Shown here piece by piece: positions 25,101 to 33,328 of a stretch of DNA of 41,160 bases. A program made the position numbers and the translations under genes. The notes below the pieces were generated by a model that searched no databases, had not been told where the DNA came from, and saw only the letters and a list, made by a program, of their open reading frames with translations. The stretch comes from Corallococcus sicarius (GTDB lineage Bacteria; Myxococcota; Myxococcia; Myxococcales; Myxococcaceae), in the NCBI RefSeq assembly GCF_003611735.1, contig NZ_RAWG01000060.1, forward strand, positions 1 through 41,160, given 5' to 3'. How positions within the stretch are numbered: the first letter of the stretch is position 1; each line of letters starts with the position of its first letter.

Positions 25101-25331
25101 AGCGCCTACGACGCGCTCAACGAGTCGGGCAAGGCGCTCTTCCACTTCCAGCGCGTGGCCGCCATGGACGCGAAGTACCGCGATGTGGGTTCGCAGGTGA
25201 CGCGGCTTTCGGCGGTGACGCAGCCCGAGGACGACCCGCTGCCCCACGCTGGAAGCCAGGTGCCCGCCGCCACGCCGACGCCGGTGCCCGCAGCGGGCGC
25301 CCCCAAGGCGCGCAAGGTAGGCTACGTGTAG
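22194..25331 (+). CDS. sgmX: SgmX, TPR protein activating T4P extension
   Basis: In M. xanthus SgmX is recruited to the leading pole, binds MglA-GTP and stimulates pilus extension. Identity rests on architecture and on position seven genes after pilQ counting it as gene one, matching MXAN_5766 as I recall. The 1045-residue cytoplasmic protein has TPR units over about 1-290, a Pro-rich linker (about 295-340, with a run of four prolines), another TPR block (about 342-445), a highly acidic low-complexity region (about 455-755) with a repeated SLG-acidic-PTR motif, a single TPR-like helix pair (about 755-800), and a C-terminal TPR block (about 863-1010), the part that binds MglA in the M. xanthus protein. 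The ATG at 22194 has only a weak ribosome site. It has its own likely promoter and leads a packed set of genes. Confidence 0.88.
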   Translation: MDKNKIIEAAAKLVAKGAYDKAIKEYQKVLEVDPKDIRVLQKMGELYQKKNDNAQAAHFFTKVAESYSSDGFFLKAVALYKQVLKLNPNLLEVNLKLAELHQQLGLMSEAMAYFQIVANHYDKAGDTRSSLDTLKKMVDLDPENVASKIKLAELYARENMTKEAAQEFKRAAEYLKRNSRADDWLRVAERLSALEPENLPLAKELAASYLQRGDQKRALAKLQVCFKADGRDVETLTLLAQAFQGLGQVSKTVSVYKELAKIHQERGRTAEADGVWTQIELLDPQDPDLLARRGPVAEPEPEPEPAQEPSAPAWSAPASSAPSRPAPAAQPVAVVPPPPAGMSREQLAKLLTETDVYVKYGLHDKALEHLRKVFAVDPENLDAHEKAYHIYVAANNGAQASEQLLNVLRLCTRRADVTRAQPYLATILQENPAHPEVPAFLSVLRSEGGVVAPVAAPSVESLEEDAILVDSNEDEILVAEPPDDALAQPEGDELALAALSHGADSDEIVDDEVAETTLSGEEAVMGEPISSSENAIYDLPPQDDLVVGSDDEALVLADEPGLADADDEPLVAPDDALSYPADSADSFDDLGGDEPMVLADDEGGMSLGDEEEPPPTRILSPSRALLNEAAPDTLQLPSLDADADAAGLSLGADDDAPTRVGLAPLDASSLDESLDDAAFSEPVSEPEPEYEAGAQLGDEDDEPTAAHLVLAPAEAQAYSELEPEPEPEETPEPEALEETPEPEPEDEPAAEECDEASFFLDQGLLEEAREILETIAIAFPGHVRAGELMARLEEMEAGGAAAPELEAPVEPLSVPSVQPVTEGFQDEPTGERDAFDLAAELAGEIDDLGGDSLAAVPPADEDFQYSVDEVFAEFKKGLAKVVKPEDVDTHYDLGIAYKEMGLLDDAVHEFEVARQGCLGTKRELDCLTMIGMLHTLRGRPDESVEVFKEGLANVLAVGEVAKALGFELASAYDALNESGKALFHFQRVAAMDAKYRDVGSQVTRLSAVTQPEDDPLPHAGSQVPAATPTPVPAAGAPKARKVGYV
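24009..24329 (+). repeat. Three copies of an SLG-acidic-PTR linear motif in SgmX
   Basis: Copies encode SLGDEEEPPPTRILSP (24009-24056, residues 606-621), SLGADDDAPTRVGLAP (24138-24185, residues 649-664) and QLGDEDDEPTAAHLVLAP (24276-24329, residues 695-712). Shared features are S/Q-L-G, four acidic or Ala residues, P-T, and a hydrophobic tail ending in Ser/Ala-Pro. The third is degenerate. Confidence 0.65.
24375..24422 (+). repeat. 21-bp direct repeat in the acidic region of sgmX
   Basis: Two perfect 21-base copies, 24375-24395 and 24402-24422, with a period of 27, encode EETPEPE twice. Shorter GAGCCG microsatellite runs at 23083-23110 and 24247-24261 encode Glu-Pro repeats. All periods keep the frame. 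Confidence 0.8.
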
Positions 25332-25358
25332 CGCATTGCCGAGAGGACCGGCGAGCCC

Positions 25359-26300
25359 ATGACGACCTACCTCGACTACTTCGAACTCACCCAGGAGCCG
25401 TTCTCCAACGCTCCGGTGAGCCGCTTCTATTACAACTCCGCGCAGCACTCGCAGGCCCTCACCCGGCTGATGCACGCCGTGGGCTACATGAAGGGCCTGT
25501 CCATCCTCGTGGGTGACATCGGCGCGGGCAAGACGACGCTCGCCCGGCGCATGCTCGACTCGCTTCCCGAGTCCGAGTACGAGGCCGCGCTGCTCGTCAT
25601 CATCCACTCGGGCATCACCGCCCAGTGGCTGCTGCGCCGCATCGCGCTGCAGCTGGGCGTGGAGAACCCGGCGCAGGAGAAGCTGGCGCTCCTGTCCCAG
25701 CTCTACCAGCGCCTGCTGCAAATCTATGAGTCCGGCAAGAAGGCCGTCGTCCTCATCGACGAGGCGCAGATGCTGGAGACGCGGGAGATCATGGAGGAGT
25801 TCCGGGGGCTGCTGAACCTGGAGGTCCCCGAGCGCAAGCTCATCTCCTTCGTCTTCTTCGGCCTGCCGGAGATTGAGAAGAACCTGAAGCTGGACCCGCC
25901 GCTCGCCCAGCGCGTGGCGCTCCGCTACAAGCTGGAGCCCTTCACGGCGGAGTCCACGGAGGCCTACGTGAAGCACCGGCTGCGGCTGGCCGGGTGCCCG
26001 CGGATGCCCTTCACGCCGGAGGCGCTGCTGGCCGTCCACCAGCACTCGGGTGGCACGCCGCGCGTCATCAACACCCTGTGCGACAACGCCCTCTTCGAGG
26101 CGTTCCTCGTGCGCCAGGAGTCCATCGACGCGGAGCTGGTGCACCGCATCGGGACGAACCTGGGCCTCCAGGGCGGCTCGGCTGCTCCCCTGGCAGGCGA
26201 GCGGGCGAGCGCTCCCGCCACGTCGCTGCCTCGGACGGCGAACACGAAAATCGATCTGGCGGAGATCGACCGCTACCTCGAGGGACTCGGTAAGCTCTAG
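25359..26300 (+). CDS. ExeA/GspA-type AAA ATPase
   Basis: A 313-residue cytoplasmic AAA ATPase. It starts LDYFELTQEPFSNAPVSRFY, the pattern that begins ExeA/GspA-like and TniB-like ATPases. Walker A is GDIGAGKTT (52-60), Walker B is VVLIDEAQ with D134-E135, and a sensor-like FVFFGLPE plus the C-terminal SGGTPRVINTLCDNAL lid motif follow. In Aeromonas, ExeA with ExeB helps the type II secretin cross the peptidoglycan; here the peptidoglycan-binding tail is absent, so that job is not shown. It starts 27 bases after sgmX and ends 4 bases before tamB. It might act in pilus or envelope assembly (inference). Confidence 0.85.
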   Translation: MTTYLDYFELTQEPFSNAPVSRFYYNSAQHSQALTRLMHAVGYMKGLSILVGDIGAGKTTLARRMLDSLPESEYEAALLVIIHSGITAQWLLRRIALQLGVENPAQEKLALLSQLYQRLLQIYESGKKAVVLIDEAQMLETREIMEEFRGLLNLEVPERKLISFVFFGLPEIEKNLKLDPPLAQRVALRYKLEPFTAESTEAYVKHRLRLAGCPRMPFTPEALLAVHQHSGGTPRVINTLCDNALFEAFLVRQESIDAELVHRIGTNLGLQGGSAAPLAGERASAPATSLPRTANTKIDLAEIDRYLEGLGKL

Positions 26301-26304
26301 GGGC

Positions 26305-29300
26305 GTGTCTCCCCCCAGCCGCAACGGTGCGCGCAAGGCGCTCTTGTTGGTGCTCCTCGTGGTGTCGGGGAGCATCCTGCTGTTGCGTCAGCCGTTCACC
26401 TGGGAAGCGGCCTGCACGCTGGCGCGCAGGAACCTGCCGGCCGTGCTGGGGATGGACGTCGGCATTGGCCGGTGCGAGCTGGATCCGCTGGGCTCGCGCG
26501 TGGTGCTGCACGGCGTCTCTCTGTTCGCGCCCGGTTCGGACACGCCGCTGTTCGCCGCGGACGAGGCGGAGGTGGCGCTGGGCTTCATGTCGCCCCTGTC
26601 CCGCCGCTTCATGCTGGGTCAGGTGCGCGTGCGCCACCCGCGCGTGGTGTTGGACCTGTCCCGCCCCTCACCCACGAAGCCCTCCGAGGACGGGACGTGC
26701 CCGCTCACGCCGCTGGAGCACGTGGGCGTGGGACGGCTGGACATCACCGGCGCGGAGGTGCGGCTCGCGCTGCCTGAAGGCCGCAGCGTGGAGGTGTCGC
26801 AGCTGAACGTGGGGTGGGTGGAGCGCTGGGGCGTGATGGAGCTGGAGCTGGGTGCGCGGCGGGGCGTGCTGCGCCTGGGCGAGGGCAGCGGCGAGCTGGC
26901 GCTGGGGCAGTTGGCCTTCACCGGCGCGTTGGATCCGGACGAGGGGTTGCTGGACGTGGAGCGCGCGGAGGTGACGCTGGATGACGTCACCGCGACGGTG
27001 TCCGGCCGCGTGGAGACGCTGTGCCACCCCACGCTCGCGCTGGACGCGCAGGTGTTCCTGCCGCTGCGCACGCTGTCGCAGGCGAAGCTCTTGCCGCGCC
27101 CCGCCACCGGCCACCTGTGGACGCGCCTGTCCCTCGCCGGGAAGCCCTCGGCGCTGGTGGTGGGCGCGGACGTGTCCGCGAGCAACCTGGCCTATGAGCG
27201 CTACGGCCCGCTGAGCCTCACCGCGCGCCTGTCCTACGCGGGCAACCGCGTGCGCGTGGAGTCGCTGGAGGCCCCGCTGGGTGGGGGGAAGGTGAAGCTG
27301 TCCGGCGCGCTCACGCTCACGCCGGAGCTGCCGGTGGAGCTGTCGCTCCAGACGGAGGAGGCGTCCTTCGGGCGCATCCTGGAGCGCGCGGGCGTGGCGG
27401 GCTCCTGGGTGGACTTCCCCGCGACGGCGAGCGCGCACCTCACCGGGATGCTGCTGCCCCGGCCGTCCCTGTCCGGTCCGTTGGACCTGCGCACGGGCCG
27501 CTTCGTGCTGGCCACGCGCGCGTTCGACGCGCCGGTGCACGCGGGCAAGACGCTGCTCACGTTCGAGCGGGGCCGCGCGCAGACGGCGGTGAAGCTGCAG
27601 GGCGACCGCGTGTCCTTCTCCCGCCTCACGGTGGAGTCCGGACGCTCGCGCGTGCACGGAGAGGTGACGCTCTACTTCGACACCGCGCGCGGCCTGGACA
27701 TCCAGGGCAACGGCGACCTGGAGCTGTCGGACTTCGGCCACATCGCGGAGCTGCCGTGGTCCGGGCGCGGGTCGGCGAACTACTCCATCGTCGGGCCGTA
27801 CTCGGACGTGAAGGTGGACGCGAGCCTGTCGCTGCGCGACTTCGTCTTCTGGGGCTTCGGCCTGGGCGTGACGCAGGGGAAGCTGTCGTACTCGGACGGC
27901 GTGCTGTCGTTCCCGTCGCTCACCGGCCAGAAGGGGCGCACGCAGTACTTCGGCAAGGGGGCGCTCACCTTCGCGCGGCTGCTGCACCTGCGCCTGGATC
28001 TCACCGTGCCGCAGGGCCGCACGGAGGACCTGGTGGACCTGGTGGCGGGCCTGAGCCCGTCCATCGCAGTGCTTCAGGGCCAGTTTGGCGGCGCGGCGTC
28101 CGGGCGCGTGGAGATCGACAGTCCGCTGGAGAAGCTGGAGGGGCTGGTGGCCTTCGACCTGAAGGACACCACGTACCTGGGGCGCCGGCTGGGCGCGGGC
28201 GCGGCGCGGCTGCGCTTCGTGGACGGCAAGGCGATGGTGCTGGAGCGCACCGTGCTGGACGGCCGGCTGGGACGCACCTGGGCGGAGGGCACCTTCCTCT
28301 TCGCGGGCGGCCTGGACTACCGCTTCGGCGGGGAGAACCTGTCGCTCGCGGAGGCCGTGGGCCCGGAGACCGCGGAGGAGATGGGCATCCAGGGCACGCT
28401 CGCGCTCGCGGGCACCGTGGCGGGCACGGCGGACGCCCCCGACATCCAGGCCACGCTGAAGGGGCCGCGCATCACCTTCGCCTCGCGCGACCTGGGCGCC
28501 ATGGACCTGACGCTGCGCCAGCAGGGCAAGGCGCTGCGCATCACCGGGCACCCGTTCCGCGACGCGCAGGGCTCGCTGTCCATGACGGTGAAGGAGCCCT
28601 ACCTCTTCGAGTCCACGCTGGACCTGCTGCTGCCGGAAATCAGGCCGCTGCTGCCCCAGGTGCCGGCGCTGGCGGGCGTCACCGGGATGATTGCCGGGCG
28701 GGTGACGGCGCAGGGGCCGCTGTTGCAGCCGGACGCGTACCAGGTGGCGGCGACGCTGCGGGAGCTGTCGCTGGCCCGGGGCGACCTGCGCGGACGCAAC
28801 CAGGCGCCCATCGTGCTGGCCTATGCCGGCGGGCGGCTGGACGTGCAGCCCTTCCGCTTCAGCGGCGCGTCGGTGGACGTGACGCTGGGCGGGTGGATGG
28901 GCCGGCGCGGGATGAACATGAGCCTGCGCGAGGGGCGCATGGACGTGCGGCTGCTGGAGCCCCTCCTGCCGGGCATGGAGCGCGTGGGCGGCGAGCTGCG
29001 CGTGGACGCGGAGGCCACCGGCACGCTGGAGGCGCCGTCGGTGGTGGGCACCGCGGAGTTCTCCGACGTGCGGCTGTCCATGCGCGAGCTGCCCTTGAGC
29101 GTGCGCGCCATGTCCGGGCGCCTGGAGATGACGGGCCAGCGCGTGCTCCTGGAGCACCTGCAGGCGCAGGTGAACGAAGGGCAGGTGTCCGCGCGCGGCG
29201 ACATCCGGCTGGAGCGCTTCGTGCCCAAGCGGCTGGCGCTGACGCTGCAACTGGACGCCGTCCCGTACCGGATGACGGAGGACCTGCCGCTCACGGTGTC

Positions 29301-30225
29301 CGGCCTGTTGCAGGTGGTGGGGCCGCCCACCGGACCCACCGTCACGGGCGGGCTGGACATCGTGAAGCTGCGCTACCAGAAGCCGCTCGACATCGAATCG
29401 CTGCTCAAGGCGATGCAGAAGAAGCCGTCGCTCGCCATGGGCGGCGGGGGCGAGCGCGCGCGGGACGCGTTCTTCACCTGGGACGTCAACGTGCACTTCG
29501 GCGACGTGCGGGTGGACAACAACCTGGCGAAGGCGCGGCTGTTGGGCGACGTGCGGCTCACCGGCACGGACGTGAAGCCGGGCCTGTTGGGGCGGGTGGA
29601 GGCGGCCGAGGGCAGTCAGGCGTTCTTCCGCAACAACCTCTTCACCATCGAGCAGGGGCAGCTGGAGTTCCGCGACGCGTCCGGCATCGACCCGGTGTTC
29701 GAGGTGCAGGCGCAGACGCAGGTGCGCGAGTTCGTGGTGAAGTTGCATGCGTTCGGCCGGCCGGCCAACCCCCTCATCGTCCTGTCGTCGGAGCCGGTGC
29801 TCACCGAGGGTGACATCCTGTCGCTGCTGACACTGGGCGTGACGAGCGCGGACAAGGACACGGCGGCGTCGGCGAGCTACGGTCTGGCGGCGGAGGCCCT
29901 CTTCAACGTGTCGGGCCTGGACCGGCAGGTGCGCCGCTTCCTGCCCAGCAACCCCGTGCTCAGGGATTTGTCCCTGCAGATCGCCACCACCTACAACGAC
30001 GCCACCCGACAAGCGGAGCCCACCGCACAACTTGAGTCGAAGTTCCTCTCCGAGCAGCTTAAAATCGGGATGACCCAACCGGTGAGTGGGCGTGGCACCC
30101 GGGCACGCGCTGAGTATCGCTTCGACGACCGTCTTTCCGCACAGGCCCAGTGGGACAACGAGAACAGCCAGGCGTCGTTCGGAAACCTCGGGCTCGAGCT
30201 GAAGCTGGGCTGGGAGGTCGAGTAG
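26305..30225 (+). CDS. tamB: TamB-like AsmA-family inter-membrane protein
   Basis: A 1306-residue protein with one N-terminal membrane helix (about 11-27, LLLVLLVVSGSILLL) and a long beta-rich body that should span the periplasm. The C-terminal ~350 residues show the TamB (DUF490) pattern, with DVNVHFGDVRVDNNLAKARLLGDVRLTG and the conserved end GQLEFRDASGIDPVFEVQAQT followed by LSSEPVLTEGDILSLLTLGV. TamB/AsmA proteins are lipid-binding grooves linking inner and outer membranes and work with an Omp85 partner, which is the next gene here. I chose the GTG at 26305, 4 bases after the ATPase stop. The open frame upstream overlaps the ATPase and is not coding. It overlaps the Omp85 gene by 76 bases. 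Confidence 0.93.
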   Translation: MSPPSRNGARKALLLVLLVVSGSILLLRQPFTWEAACTLARRNLPAVLGMDVGIGRCELDPLGSRVVLHGVSLFAPGSDTPLFAADEAEVALGFMSPLSRRFMLGQVRVRHPRVVLDLSRPSPTKPSEDGTCPLTPLEHVGVGRLDITGAEVRLALPEGRSVEVSQLNVGWVERWGVMELELGARRGVLRLGEGSGELALGQLAFTGALDPDEGLLDVERAEVTLDDVTATVSGRVETLCHPTLALDAQVFLPLRTLSQAKLLPRPATGHLWTRLSLAGKPSALVVGADVSASNLAYERYGPLSLTARLSYAGNRVRVESLEAPLGGGKVKLSGALTLTPELPVELSLQTEEASFGRILERAGVAGSWVDFPATASAHLTGMLLPRPSLSGPLDLRTGRFVLATRAFDAPVHAGKTLLTFERGRAQTAVKLQGDRVSFSRLTVESGRSRVHGEVTLYFDTARGLDIQGNGDLELSDFGHIAELPWSGRGSANYSIVGPYSDVKVDASLSLRDFVFWGFGLGVTQGKLSYSDGVLSFPSLTGQKGRTQYFGKGALTFARLLHLRLDLTVPQGRTEDLVDLVAGLSPSIAVLQGQFGGAASGRVEIDSPLEKLEGLVAFDLKDTTYLGRRLGAGAARLRFVDGKAMVLERTVLDGRLGRTWAEGTFLFAGGLDYRFGGENLSLAEAVGPETAEEMGIQGTLALAGTVAGTADAPDIQATLKGPRITFASRDLGAMDLTLRQQGKALRITGHPFRDAQGSLSMTVKEPYLFESTLDLLLPEIRPLLPQVPALAGVTGMIAGRVTAQGPLLQPDAYQVAATLRELSLARGDLRGRNQAPIVLAYAGGRLDVQPFRFSGASVDVTLGGWMGRRGMNMSLREGRMDVRLLEPLLPGMERVGGELRVDAEATGTLEAPSVVGTAEFSDVRLSMRELPLSVRAMSGRLEMTGQRVLLEHLQAQVNEGQVSARGDIRLERFVPKRLALTLQLDAVPYRMTEDLPLTVSGLLQVVGPPTGPTVTGGLDIVKLRYQKPLDIESLLKAMQKKPSLAMGGGGERARDAFFTWDVNVHFGDVRVDNNLAKARLLGDVRLTGTDVKPGLLGRVEAAEGSQAFFRNNLFTIEQGQLEFRDASGIDPVFEVQAQTQVREFVVKLHAFGRPANPLIVLSSEPVLTEGDILSLLTLGVTSADKDTAASASYGLAAEALFNVSGLDRQVRRFLPSNPVLRDLSLQIATTYNDATRQAEPTAQLESKFLSEQLKIGMTQPVSGRGTRARAEYRFDDRLSAQAQWDNENSQASFGNLGLELKLGWEVE

Positions 30226-33200
30226 CCGCGCTGACCGCGGTGCTGCTCCTCGTGTGCGCGCAGCCCGCCTTCGCGCAGTCCACCCGCGCGGGAGATGACG
30301 ACGCGGCCCCGGACGTGGTGGCGGTGGAGCTGCACCTGCCGGAAGGGGTGGCGTCCGAGGGGCTCTCGGGGCTCGTCACGGTGCGCAAGGGGCAGGCGCT
30401 GACGCCGGGCGCGGTGCGCAGGTCCGTGGAGCAGCTGTTCGCCACGGGGCGCTTCGCGGACGTGGTGGCGCTGACGGAGGACGTGCCCGGCGGGGTGCGG
30501 CTCGTCTTCCAGCTCACGCCGCTGCCGCTGCTGTCGCACGTGGCGGTGCGCGGCAACCGCGTGCTCACGGCCGGTGAGTTGCTGGAGGCGAGCGGCCTCC
30601 TGGAGGGCGGGCCGTTGGATCCAGAGGAGCTGGACACGGCGGCGGCCTCCGTGCGCGAGGCCTACCAGCGCAAGGGCTACGACGCCGTCTCCGTGCAGGT
30701 GGAGGAGCAGCCGGTGCCCGCGGGCGGCGTGGCGGTGACGCTGGTGGTGGAGGAGGGCAAGCCCACGCGCGTGCGGCAGGTGACGTTCTCCGGCAGCCCC
30801 GCGCTGCCCCTGCCGACGCTCGTGGAGGCGCTGGGGATGAAGCCCGGTGAGGTGTTCGACCGGGCGAAGCTGGACGGCGGCCTGGACCGGCTCCGGGTGC
30901 TGCTGCGCGAGGGCCAGCACTGGCGCGCGTGGGTGGGGCCGCCCACCGTCGTCGTGAAGGACAGCGAGGCGTCCGTGGCGGTGCCCCTGGCGGCGGGACC
31001 GGCCTTCCACCTGCGCTTCACGGGCAACCGCCGCTTCCCGGACTCGCTGCTGACGCGCGTGGTGGCGTACGACGGGGAGGAGACGCTGGACGAGGCCCTG
31101 GCGGACCGGCTCGCGCGGCGGCTGGAGGCGTTCTACCGGCGGCGGGGCTTCCACGACGCGCGCGTGCGTGCGCTGGAGGCGGTGCGGCCGGACGGGGACG
31201 CGGCGGTGCTGGGCTTCCAGGTGGACGAGGGACACCCGCTGCGCGTGACGGAGGTGCGCTTCCACGGGAACGTGGCGCTGTCGTCGGAGGCGCTGCGCGC
31301 GGCGCTCACGGGCCAGGTGGCGGTGCAGGAGACGTGGCCGGAGCTGGACCTGCCCATGCGCGAGGACCCGCTGGAGCTGGAGGGGCGCGAGCGGCGCTTC
31401 GACACGAGCGTGGTGTCCCCGCCGGACCCGTCCACGGTGTACGTGGAGGACGCGTGGCTGGAGGCCGTGGACGCGATGACGACGGCCTACCGCGAGCAGG
31501 GCTTCGCGTCCGCGCTGGTGACCTTCCGCGGCCTCACCGTGGACGCGGTCCACCACACGGCGGAGGCGGACTTCGACGTGGAGGAGGGGCCCCGGGCGCT
31601 GATGCTCGCGCCGCGCTTCGAGGGCATGCCGAAGGAGGTGGACCCCACGTGGGTGACGCTGCTGCTGCCCACCGGTGAGCCGCTGAGCTTCGAGCGGGTG
31701 GAAGCGGCGCAGGCGACGCTGGAGCGTGGGCTGGGCCGCGAGGGCTACCTCTTCGCGAACGTGAGCAACGCCGTGTCGGTGGACGGGGAGGGCACGTCCG
31801 CGCAGGTGGTGTTCCGCGTGGACTCCGGGCCCCGGGTGCACGTGGGGCAGGTGCTGCTCCAGGGGCTCAAGCGCACCGACCCCGACGTGGTGCTGGCGCA
31901 GCTGGATTTGAAGCCGGGAGAGCCCCTGTCGGTGGAGGAGCTGGCGGACGCGCAGCGCCGGCTGTCGCGGCTGGGGCTGTTCCGTCAGGCGGAGGTGTCG
32001 CTGGCGGACCCCAACCGGCGCGAGGCCTCCAAGGACGTGCTGGTGACGGTGCAGGAGCGTCCGCGCATCGACGGCGAGGTGTCCGGCGGCTACTTCCTGG
32101 TGGACGGTCCGCGCATCACGCTGGATACGGCCTGGCGCAACCTGGATGGCCGGGGCCTGAACCTGCTGGCGCGCGGCAAGGTGAACTACGCGGGCGCGAG
32201 CGCGGAGGCGCTGTCGTCCTCGCGGCTCCCCGTGGGCTGCGACACCGGGGAGCTGTCCGGCGAGGCATGTGAGACGGACCTGGATGGCTTCAGCGGCCTG
32301 GGCGGACGCGGCAACCTGGCGCTGTCGCAGCCCCGGCTGTCCTTCCTGGCGCCGCAGGAGATTGGCGCGCGCTTGGACCTGATTGGCGAGCGCGTGCACC
32401 GGCCCTCGTACCTGTCCACGCGGTTCGCGGCGGTGGTGGGCGCGGACTGGGCGCTGGCGTCGTGGGTGAACGTGTCGCTCCAGTACGAAGTGGAGAACAA
32501 CCGGCTGCGCTCGCGCGCGGGCGTGCTGGAGCTGGTGAACCGCGCGGACCAGGAGCGGCTGCGCTACCCGTACGGGGACTTCGCGCTGCACTCGCTGCGG
32601 CCGTCCGCGACGCTGGACTTCCGCGATGATCCGGCCAACCCGCGGCGGGGCATGGTGCTGAGCACCAGCGCGGAGTTCATGCGCGGCATCAGCGTGCACC
32701 CCACGGACGTGGCGGGCAACCGCGTGCCGGAGTTCCCCATCGACGGCGTGAAGCTGTCGGGCAGCGTCAGCGCGTACGCGCCGCTGGGGCGCCGCGCGAG
32801 CGTGGCGGTGAGCGCGCGGGCGGGCACCATCGTGCCGCTGACGCAGGGCTCGCAGAACATCGGCTCCAAGCTGTTCTACCTGGGCGGCTCGTCCAGCTTG
32901 CGCGGCTTCCGCGAGGACGGCGTGCTGCCGCAGGACGTGCGCGAGGTGCTGCACCAGCGGCTGGCGGCGTGCCGCGCGGTGATTACTCCCGCGGGCTGCC
33001 CGGATGATTTGAAGGCGGTGCTCTCCGGCCAGGTGCCCGCGAGCCAGGGCGGCGAGCTCTACACGCTGGGCAAGGCGGAGCTGCGCGTGCCCGCGGTGGC
33101 GGCGGTGGACCTGGGCCTGTTCTTCGAGGTGGGCAACCTCTGGCAGGACCGCACGCTCTTTGACTTGAAGGTGCTGCGCTACGCGGCCGGCGTGGGCCTG

Positions 33201-33314
33201 CGCTACGTGACGCCCGTGGGTCCGCTGGCCTTCGACGTGGGCTTCAACCTGGACCGCGACGAGGCCCTCAACGAAGCCCCCACGCAGTTCCACTTCAGCA
33301 TCGGCACGTTCTGA
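30150..33314 (+). CDS. TamA/BamA-like Omp85 outer-membrane protein with about seven POTRA domains
   Basis: A 1054-residue Omp85 protein. The N-terminus has a long basic n-region and signal peptide ending ACAQPAFA/Q-like (LLLVCAQPAFAQ). It continues with about seven POTRA-like units, each starting with a short strand such as LLSHVAVRGNR, TRVRQVTFSG, AFHLRFTGNRRFP, LRVTEVRFHGN and RVHVGQVLLQG and ending near V-E-E-G or V-D-S-G. The beta-barrel runs from about residue 640, with the conserved LGGSSSLRGFRED motif (Omp85 motif 3) and the last strand QFHFSIGTF. TamB's neighbour would be TamA, but TamA has three POTRA domains and BamA five, so the name is left open. The start is a GTG at 30150 inside tamB; a GTG at 30240 would remove the basic part of the signal peptide. 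Confidence 0.9.
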   Translation: MGQREQPGVVRKPRARAEAGLGGRVAALTAVLLLVCAQPAFAQSTRAGDDDAAPDVVAVELHLPEGVASEGLSGLVTVRKGQALTPGAVRRSVEQLFATGRFADVVALTEDVPGGVRLVFQLTPLPLLSHVAVRGNRVLTAGELLEASGLLEGGPLDPEELDTAAASVREAYQRKGYDAVSVQVEEQPVPAGGVAVTLVVEEGKPTRVRQVTFSGSPALPLPTLVEALGMKPGEVFDRAKLDGGLDRLRVLLREGQHWRAWVGPPTVVVKDSEASVAVPLAAGPAFHLRFTGNRRFPDSLLTRVVAYDGEETLDEALADRLARRLEAFYRRRGFHDARVRALEAVRPDGDAAVLGFQVDEGHPLRVTEVRFHGNVALSSEALRAALTGQVAVQETWPELDLPMREDPLELEGRERRFDTSVVSPPDPSTVYVEDAWLEAVDAMTTAYREQGFASALVTFRGLTVDAVHHTAEADFDVEEGPRALMLAPRFEGMPKEVDPTWVTLLLPTGEPLSFERVEAAQATLERGLGREGYLFANVSNAVSVDGEGTSAQVVFRVDSGPRVHVGQVLLQGLKRTDPDVVLAQLDLKPGEPLSVEELADAQRRLSRLGLFRQAEVSLADPNRREASKDVLVTVQERPRIDGEVSGGYFLVDGPRITLDTAWRNLDGRGLNLLARGKVNYAGASAEALSSSRLPVGCDTGELSGEACETDLDGFSGLGGRGNLALSQPRLSFLAPQEIGARLDLIGERVHRPSYLSTRFAAVVGADWALASWVNVSLQYEVENNRLRSRAGVLELVNRADQERLRYPYGDFALHSLRPSATLDFRDDPANPRRGMVLSTSAEFMRGISVHPTDVAGNRVPEFPIDGVKLSGSVSAYAPLGRRASVAVSARAGTIVPLTQGSQNIGSKLFYLGGSSSLRGFREDGVLPQDVREVLHQRLAACRAVITPAGCPDDLKAVLSGQVPASQGGELYTLGKAELRVPAVAAVDLGLFFEVGNLWQDRTLFDLKVLRYAAGVGLRYVTPVGPLAFDVGFNLDRDEALNEAPTQFHFSIGTF

Positions 33315-33328
33315 CCGGAGGTCCCGCT

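Noticed and set aside
22131-26375. Antisense open frame of about 1400 codons opposite sgmX and the ATPase
   Set aside because: Same cause. It is rich in Arg, His and Leu with no recognisable fold, and sgmX reads well on the plus strand.
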